Source: Pseudomonas lalucatii (GTDB lineage Bacteria; Pseudomonadota; Gammaproteobacteria; Pseudomonadales; Pseudomonadaceae). From it: a stretch of 64,000 bases of DNA. The stretch is from positions 2,294,001 to 2,358,000 of the forward strand of contig NZ_JADPMV010000001.1 in assembly GCF_018398425.1 (NCBI RefSeq), read 5' to 3'. Within the stretch, counting starts at the first letter, position 1. Each line of letters begins with the position of its first letter. This document shows, piece by piece, positions 58,575 through 64,000 of this stretch. A program made the position numbers and the translations under genes. The notes under the pieces are model-generated. The model did not search any database, was not told where the DNA came from, and saw nothing but the letters and a program-made list of their open reading frames with translations.

Positions 58575-58710
58575 GATGCGGCTCCTTGGCATGACCGGGC
58601 GGGTTATCATACCCCGGCTTTTCCGATTAGCCCCGGCGGAGATTGCGCGATAGACGACGGCTGCCGACCGAATCGCGACAGACTCCGCACCAGCCGCCGA
58701 AGACCCTGCC

Positions 58711-59367
58711 ATGCCGCCGCTACCCTGGAGCGAGATCGACACCGTCCTGCTGGATATGGACGGCACCCTGCTCGACCTGCACTTCGACAACCACTTCTGG
58801 CTCGAGCACCTGCCCCGGCGCTACGCCGAGCACCACGGCATCAGCCGCGCCCTGGCCGACGCCGAGCTGCTGCCGCTGTTCCGCGAGCATGCCGGCCAGC
58901 TGACCTGGTACTGCACCGACTTCTGGACCCGCGAGCTCAAGCTGTCGATCCGCGAGCTCAAGCGCGAGGTGGCCGACCTGATCGCCCTGCGCCCGGACGC
59001 CGACACCTTCCTTGCCGCCCTGCGCGCCGCCGGCAAGCAGGTGGTGATGATCACCAACGCCCACCGCGACTCGCTGTCGCTCAAGCTCGAACGCATCGAA
59101 CTGGCGCCCTACTTCGACCGCCTGATCAGCTCCCACGACTATGGCTTCCCCAAGGAGAACCAGCAGTTCTGGCATGCCCTGCAGCAGGACCTGAGCTTCG
59201 AGCCGGCACGCAGCCTGTTCATCGACGACAGCCTGCCGGTGCTGCGCAGCGCCCGCGCATTCGGCGTCGGCCACCTGCTGGCGGTGCGCCAGCCGGACAG
59301 CCGCCAGGGGCCGAAGAACACCGAGGAATTCGCCGCGGTCGAGGACTACCGCGCGCTGTTGCCCTGA
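58711..59367 (+). CDS. yrfG: GMP/IMP nucleotidase YrfG (HAD family)
   Basis: A 218-aa HAD-like phosphatase that dephosphorylates purine nucleotides. Motif I is LLDMDGTLLDLHFDN (nucleophile Asp about 14), motif II VMITNAHRDS, motif III Lys in GFPKENQQFW and motif IV FIDDSLPVL. The YrfG-specific HFDNHFW and YCTDFWTRELKLS are present. It shares a short divergent region with nudE, containing a TATCAT-like -10. Confidence 0.93.
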   Translation: MPPLPWSEIDTVLLDMDGTLLDLHFDNHFWLEHLPRRYAEHHGISRALADAELLPLFREHAGQLTWYCTDFWTRELKLSIRELKREVADLIALRPDADTFLAALRAAGKQVVMITNAHRDSLSLKLERIELAPYFDRLISSHDYGFPKENQQFWHALQQDLSFEPARSLFIDDSLPVLRSARAFGVGHLLAVRQPDSRQGPKNTEEFAAVEDYRALLP

Positions 59368-59486
59368 GCCCATCCCGGCCAAAAACGACCCGCGACTGCC
59401 CAGCCTCGGCACAGGCGTGCGCAGCATTAGACGCCTGCGCCCCGGGGGCTTAGGCTAGGCCCATTACCCTTTCGGAAGGCTCGAAC

Positions 59487-60323
59487 ATGGCGCGCGCCGC
59501 AACCACCTCAACCTCCGGCGACGGCCCCGCCCAGGACGCCTACGCCTATGTCGAACTGGATGCCGCCGCCCAGGCGGGCGAGGCCGTGCTGGCCGAGGAA
59601 TGCGCCCTGGCGATCAGCTACAACGGCATCAGCCATGCGGTGATGATGGTCTCGCCCTCGGCGGTGGAGGACTTCGTCGCCGGCTTCAGCCTGAGCGGCG
59701 CGCTGGTCGACGGCCTCGACGACATCTACGACATCCAGGTCAAGCGCGCCGGCGCCGCCCTCAGCGCCGAGGTGCAGATCAGCAGCCGCGCCTTCTGGGC
59801 CCTCAAGCAGCAGCGGCGCAATCTGGCCGGCACCAGCGGCTGCGGCCTGTGCGGCGTCGAGGCACTGGAACAGGCACTGCCGCAACTCGACACCCTAAAC
59901 GCCAGCCCACTGCCGCCGGCCGACCACCTGCAGGGCCTGCGCGAGCGCATCGGCACCTACCAGCGCCTGGCCCGGCAGAGCGGCGCCCTGCATGCCGCGG
60001 CCTTCATCGATGGCAGCGGCGAGATCCGCCTGTGCCGCGAGGACATCGGCCGCCACAACGCCCTGGACAAGCTGATCGGCGCCCTGCTGCGCGAACGCCT
60101 CGACCCGCGCCAGGGTTTCGCCCTGGTCACCAGCCGCTGCAGCCTGGAGCTGATCCACAAGGCGGTGCGGGCGAAGATCGGCACCCTGGTCAGCCTCTCG
60201 GCACCGACCAGCCTGACCGTGCAGTGGGCCCGCCGCCACCACCTCAACCTGATCCACCTGCCCCACCACAGCGCGCCAAGGGTCTACAGCCCGGCGCCGG
60301 ATGAAGCCGCGCCCACCGCCTGA
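59487..60323 (+). CDS. fdhD: Formate dehydrogenase accessory sulfurtransferase FdhD
   Basis: A 278-aa protein that passes sulfur from IscS to the molybdenum cofactor of formate dehydrogenases. The essential Cys pair is in GTSGCGLCGVEAL (about 110-122). LCREDIGRHNALDKLIG and SRCSLELIHKAV are strong family motifs. No formate dehydrogenase gene follows within the window; Rhs genes begin 149 bp downstream instead. Confidence 0.95.
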   Translation: MARAATTSTSGDGPAQDAYAYVELDAAAQAGEAVLAEECALAISYNGISHAVMMVSPSAVEDFVAGFSLSGALVDGLDDIYDIQVKRAGAALSAEVQISSRAFWALKQQRRNLAGTSGCGLCGVEALEQALPQLDTLNASPLPPADHLQGLRERIGTYQRLARQSGALHAAAFIDGSGEIRLCREDIGRHNALDKLIGALLRERLDPRQGFALVTSRCSLELIHKAVRAKIGTLVSLSAPTSLTVQWARRHHLNLIHLPHHSAPRVYSPAPDEAAPTA

Positions 60324-60471
60324 TATGGCGTCCTCTCGCCCCCCTGCGCGAAATGGCGGTTGCGCGGCGATGATGCAATCTTGCGCAGCGCTGCTCATTT
60401 GCCCGCTGGCAAGTTTCTCGGCCGAGCCTTAGGCTTCGCCGCGTCACTTATCCACGGCAGGATTCCAGAAC

Positions 60472-62118
60472 ATGGATCGTTCCTCTTGCGGGCTCAGTCT
60501 CGCCCTCGTTTTCTCCACCTGTGCCTTCGTCCCGCAGTCCGCCCTCGCCGCAGCAAGCTGCACGACAGGCGGCGTCAGCTACTTCGGTACTGAAGTCTAT
60601 GCCGCGCCGCAAACCCCGAACGGGCAAGGCCAATACCTCTACAAGATCGCAGGCCTGCAATGCTCCGGTGGCAAGGTCATCAAATGGAACGAAAGCAGTG
60701 CCTGGTACACCCCCGATCAGATGCTGGCCACACTCAAACAGTCGAACGGCAACATGCGTCGAGCCTTCCCCAACACCTGCAAGACGCATGCAGTGCTGCT
60801 GCACGACAACTTCACCGGTTCGGTCGACGGTGTGACGGCGACCAGCTATGCGGGCGCCAATCAGACCCACTTCGATGTTTTCGCCGGCCCGGTTTTCTAT
60901 GACCGCCCAGCCGAGCTGCTCTGCCCGGAGGTCGACGGCATCGGTAACCCCGACCTGCCGGGCACTTGCCCCGTGCAAAGCGCCGAGCCGGTGCTTGCCA
61001 GCTCAGGTGCCCCCAGCCAGGCCCAGGGCGACCCGATCAACGTCTCCAACGGCAACAGCTACCAGGTCGAAGTCGACTACCAGGGGCTGCCCGGTACCCA
61101 GCTGCACTTCGCGCGCTACTACAACAGCAAGACCACGAACTGGACCCATAGCTATTCGGCCAGGTTGAAGACATCTCCAAGCAAAGCACTGCTGGTCAAT
61201 GCCGATGGCCGAGAGAGTCTGTTCACGATTTCCGGCAGCACCGTTACCGCCTCGCCGAAGGAACTGGGACGGCTGGAAAAGACCGTCGATGGCTGGCGTT
61301 ATGACTCGCCGCAGAACGAGCACCTGTACTTCAACCCGCAGGGGCAGCTGACGCGGATCGAGCGGGCCAACGGCACGTTTGAAACCCTGGCCTATGGCAC
61401 CAATCAGATCGTGCTCAGCGACTCGCTCGGCAGGTCGATGACGCTCACCTTCAACAGCGCCAAGCGCCTGAGCGGGTTGACGGCCGGCACGCTGCAGGTG
61501 GCCTACACCTACAACAGCGCCGGGCGACTCACCAAAGCGACGCGCACTCAGGGGGGGAAAAGCCGCTCGCGCAGCTATCACTACGAGGACACCCGTGAAG
61601 GCGGCTGGCTCACCGGCATCACCGACGAGCGTGGCATCCGCTATGTCACCTGGACCTTCGATGCCCAAGGGCGAGCCACCAAGAGCGAACTGAACGGCGG
61701 CGTCGACAGGTGGCTGTTCACCTACAACAGCAATGGCACCACCACCCTGACCAACCCGCTTGGGAAGAAGTCCACCTACAGCTTCCAGACCGTCGCCGGT
61801 GCCAAGCGCGTCACCTCCCTGGCCGGTGTGGCATCGGCCAACTGCCCAGGCAGCAATTCGACCTTCACCTATGACAACCGCGGCCTGATCAAGACGCGGA
61901 CCGACAACAAGGGCAATGTCACCACCTACGACTACAACGCCCGCGGCTTGGAAATCTCCCGCACGGAGGCCTCCGGCACACCACAGGGGCGTACCGTCAC
62001 CACCGAATGGCACCCGACGCTCTATCTGCCGGTAACCATCACCGAGCCCGGGCGCGTGCTGCGCTTCGAATACGACGCTCAAGGCAACCAGCTAAGCCAA
62101 ACCATTTCCGAACGTTGA
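60472..62118 (+). CDS. Exported Rhs/YD-repeat protein, N-terminal half-like
   Basis: A 548-aa protein with a signal peptide (residues 1-26, QSALAAA), a Cys-containing region (27-165) and the DUF6531/Rhs entry domain (QGDPINVSNGNSYQVEVDYQ, about 183-202). A run of YD repeats follows to the C-terminus. It stops right after FEYDAQGNQLSQTISER, in the middle of what in full-length Rhs proteins would be a continuous repeat chain, and has no Rhs core or toxin tip. Visibly lower GC and more A/T-ending codons than its neighbours suggest acquisition. The next gene begins 17 bp later and continues the repeats. Confidence 0.82.
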   Translation: MDRSSCGLSLALVFSTCAFVPQSALAAASCTTGGVSYFGTEVYAAPQTPNGQGQYLYKIAGLQCSGGKVIKWNESSAWYTPDQMLATLKQSNGNMRRAFPNTCKTHAVLLHDNFTGSVDGVTATSYAGANQTHFDVFAGPVFYDRPAELLCPEVDGIGNPDLPGTCPVQSAEPVLASSGAPSQAQGDPINVSNGNSYQVEVDYQGLPGTQLHFARYYNSKTTNWTHSYSARLKTSPSKALLVNADGRESLFTISGSTVTASPKELGRLEKTVDGWRYDSPQNEHLYFNPQGQLTRIERANGTFETLAYGTNQIVLSDSLGRSMTLTFNSAKRLSGLTAGTLQVAYTYNSAGRLTKATRTQGGKSRSRSYHYEDTREGGWLTGITDERGIRYVTWTFDAQGRATKSELNGGVDRWLFTYNSNGTTTLTNPLGKKSTYSFQTVAGAKRVTSLAGVASANCPGSNSTFTYDNRGLIKTRTDNKGNVTTYDYNARGLEISRTEASGTPQGRTVTTEWHPTLYLPVTITEPGRVLRFEYDAQGNQLSQTISER

Positions 62119-62135
62119 TCAGAAGGAACTGACCG

Positions 62136-64000
62136 ATGAACACTTTGCATCGCGCAAGCCTGCTCGCGCTGGCGCTGACAGCGGCACTGGGGGCGTCCAG
62201 CGCCCAGGCCAGCGAACGCAGCTGGAGCTACAGCTACAACAGCCAAGGCTTGATCGAGACCGCCGACGGCCCGCACACCGATGTGCAGGACGTCACCACC
62301 TACGCCTACGACGCCCAGGGCCGCCTGACCCAGGTGACCAACGCCCTCGGCCATATCACCCAGCTGTCCAACTTCGACAACTACGGCAACCCGCAGACCC
62401 TGACCGACGCCAACGGCGTCACCACCGACCTGAGTTACAGCCCGCAGGGCTGGCTGGCCTCGGTCAGCACCGCCGGCAGCACCACTGCCTTCGAGCACGA
62501 CGCCGTGGGCCTGATCACCAAGGTCACCCGCGGCGACGGCAGCTGGCTGAGCTACACCTGGGACGGCGCGCGGCGCCTGACCAAGATCAGCAACAACCTC
62601 GGCAAGACCGTCGAGTACGACCTCGACCCCATGGGCAACCGCACCGCCCAGCGCCTCAAGGATGCCTCGAACAACCTGACCCAGCAGCAGACCTGGGTCT
62701 ACGACGAACTGGGCCGCCTGCTGCGCGCCGTCGGCGCCGCCGGGCAGACCAGCCGCTACCAGTACGACCTCAACGACAACCCGAGCGCCAGCACCAACCC
62801 GCGCCAGTTCAGCCACAGCCAGGCCTATGACGCCCTCGATCGCCTGGTGAGCAACACCGACCCGCTGGGTGGCGTCACCACCCTGGCCTACGACGGCCAG
62901 GACAACCTCACCGAGGTCAAGGACCCGCGCGGCGTCACCACCCGCTATGTGTATGACGGCCTCGGCAACCTCACCCAGCTGATCAGCCCGGACAGCGGCA
63001 CCACCACCTACAGCCACGACGCCGCCGGCAACGTGATCAGCAAGACCGACGCCAACGGCGTGGTCACCACCTACAGCTACGACGCGCTGAACCGCCTCAC
63101 CGGCCGCCAGTACCCGGCCAGCCCGGCGCTCAACGTGCAGTACCACTACGACATGACCGCCGAAGGCAACCACGGCATCGGCCGCCTCACCGCCGTGCAG
63201 GACGCCAGCGGCGTGCTCGGCTACCGCTACGACGCCCGCGGCAACCTGGTCGAGCAGATCCGCTCGGTGGCGGTGGGCGGCGTCGACCAGTACGACCGCC
63301 TCGGCTACGCCTATGACGGCGCCAACCAGCTGACCCGCATCGACTACCCCCTGGGCCTGAGCGTGCTCTACCCGCGCAACGCTGCCGGCCAGGTGCGCGA
63401 GGTGCAGCTGCAGGTGGGCAGCAACCCGCCCAGCGCCTTCGCCGGCGCCATCGCCTACCTGCCCTTCGGCCCGCTCAGCAGCCTGACCTGGGGCAACGGC
63501 GTCAGCCTCAGCCGCACCTTCGACCAGGACTACCGCCTCAGCCAGCAGACCGTGGCCGGCTGGAACAGCAGCTACGGCTACGACGCCAACGGCAATATCG
63601 AAACGCTGGGCAGCAGCCTGCTCGGCGACCTCAACTACCGCTACGACGCCCTCGACCGCCTCACCGCGGAGCACAAGGCCGACCTAGAGCAAGGCTACAG
63701 CTACGACGCCGTGGGCAACCGCAACGGCAAAACCGTCACCCCCATAATCAATGGCCAGGCGCAGGCCGGCAGCACCCACACGTACCAGTACGCGGCCAAC
63801 AGCAACCGCCTGAGCGAGATCGACGGCCTGGCGGTACTCAGCGACGCCGCCGGCAACCTGACCCAGGACCGCGCCGAGCGCGAACTGGACTACGACGCGC
63901 AGAACCGCCTGACCCGGGTGAAGCTCGCCGGCAACATCGTGGCCGAGTTCCGCTACAACGCCCTCGGTCAGCGCACCCACAAGCTCGGCGCCGACGGCAC
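62136..64000 (+). CDS. Exported Rhs/YD-repeat protein, C-terminal half-like (partial)
   Basis: The reading frame is open to the window edge (at least 621 aa). AAGGAACT lies before the ATG at 62136. A signal peptide (about 1-27, SSAQA) is followed at once by SERSWSYSYNSQGLIETADG and then many YD repeats (YAYDAQGRLTQVTN, YSHDAAGNVISKTDANG, YRYDARGNLVEQ, YRYDALDRL). There is no DUF6531 entry domain. The core sequence and any C-terminal toxin domain would lie beyond the window. GC and codon use are as high as in the core genome, unlike the preceding Rhs gene. Confidence 0.82.
   Translation, partial: MNTLHRASLLALALTAALGASSAQASERSWSYSYNSQGLIETADGPHTDVQDVTTYAYDAQGRLTQVTNALGHITQLSNFDNYGNPQTLTDANGVTTDLSYSPQGWLASVSTAGSTTAFEHDAVGLITKVTRGDGSWLSYTWDGARRLTKISNNLGKTVEYDLDPMGNRTAQRLKDASNNLTQQQTWVYDELGRLLRAVGAAGQTSRYQYDLNDNPSASTNPRQFSHSQAYDALDRLVSNTDPLGGVTTLAYDGQDNLTEVKDPRGVTTRYVYDGLGNLTQLISPDSGTTTYSHDAAGNVISKTDANGVVTTYSYDALNRLTGRQYPASPALNVQYHYDMTAEGNHGIGRLTAVQDASGVLGYRYDARGNLVEQIRSVAVGGVDQYDRLGYAYDGANQLTRIDYPLGLSVLYPRNAAGQVREVQLQVGSNPPSAFAGAIAYLPFGPLSSLTWGNGVSLSRTFDQDYRLSQQTVAGWNSSYGYDANGNIETLGSSLLGDLNYRYDALDRLTAEHKADLEQGYSYDAVGNRNGKTVTPIINGQAQAGSTHTYQYAANSNRLSEIDGLAVLSDAAGNLTQDRAERELDYDAQNRLTRVKLAGNIVAEFRYNALGQRTHKLGADG

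Noticed and set aside
62079..63674. Long reverse-strand frame (531 codons) opposite the Rhs genes
   Set aside because: It is Val/Ala/Gly-rich, antisense to a clear signal peptide plus YD-repeat frame, and lacks any domain.
62136..64000. Periodic YD-coding DNA as a tandem DNA repeat or CRISPR-like array
   Set aside because: The period comes from degenerate YD protein repeats of uneven length; there is no fixed DNA repeat-spacer structure.

Overview
The window reads as a chromosomal segment of a GC-rich gammaproteobacterium of the Pseudomonas type. The gene order and family content match the conserved stretch that, in P. aeruginosa, runs from the hut/fbp neighbourhood through typA-thiI-glnA-ntrBC, secB-grxC, gpmI-envC-ctpA, the hisBHAF cluster, mutY-yggX, rmlBACD, dctBD/dctPQM and fabY-cysQ-nudE to fdhD. 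This is from memory of the gene order, not from a search. Coding density is high, many neighbours overlap by ATGA or GTGA, and almost every gene has a recognisable family.

Layout. 1-2.4 kb: the reverse-strand part of a betaine/proline/histidine-type ABC importer (ATPase cut by the window edge). 2.57-3.59 kb: a complete IS481-family insertion sequence with 6-bp target duplications, sitting exactly at the stop codon of a lipocalin gene. 3.6-11.1 kb (reverse): lipocalin, small lipoprotein, DUF924, fructose-1,6-bisphosphatase and a DUF3999/DUF2339 membrane pair. 11.3-21.0 kb: a YkgJ-type cysteine-cluster protein, typA, thiI, then the nitrogen-assimilation block glnA (sigma-54 promoter), two DUF4124 proteins and ntrB-ntrC. 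21.3-30.3 kb: trmL, the yibN-grxC-secB operon, gpmI, envC, ctpA and three tandem orphan periplasmic binding proteins. 30.5-33.9 kb: the reverse-strand histidine cluster hisB-hisH-DUF2164-hisA-hisF, with palindromic repeat elements in two of its gaps. 34-39.3 kb: a PanZ-like acetyltransferase, an FAD oxidoreductase, asmA, mutY and yggX, then tRNA-Phe. 39.9-44.1 kb: a polar amino-acid ABC importer and a methyltransferase, then tRNA-Thr. 44.6-48.0 kb: the complete dTDP-L-rhamnose pathway rmlBACD. 48.2-54.8 kb: C4-dicarboxylate sensing and transport (dctB, dctD, dctP, dctQ, dctM), with dctD frameshifted. 55.2-60.3 kb: fabY, cysQ, nudE, a HAD nucleotidase and fdhD. 60.5-64.0 kb: two consecutive exported Rhs/YD-repeat proteins, the second cut by the window edge.

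How the parts work together. NtrB/NtrC control glnA through the sigma-54 promoter and enhancer-like sites seen upstream of it. DctB/DctD should likewise drive dctPQM through a sigma-54 promoter with an upstream palindrome, but the DctD DNA-binding helix is out of frame as the sequence stands. EnvC and CtpA both bear on peptidoglycan hydrolase control. RmlBACD supply dTDP-rhamnose for LPS and rhamnolipid.

Most of the window is core chromosome. The less ordinary points are the IS481 copy whose transposase stop codon comes from the duplicated target, the large palindromic element between hisB and hisH, the dctD frameshift in a C6 tract, and an Rhs chain that appears split into two separately exported halves. 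No CRISPR array, prophage, rRNA or defence island was seen.
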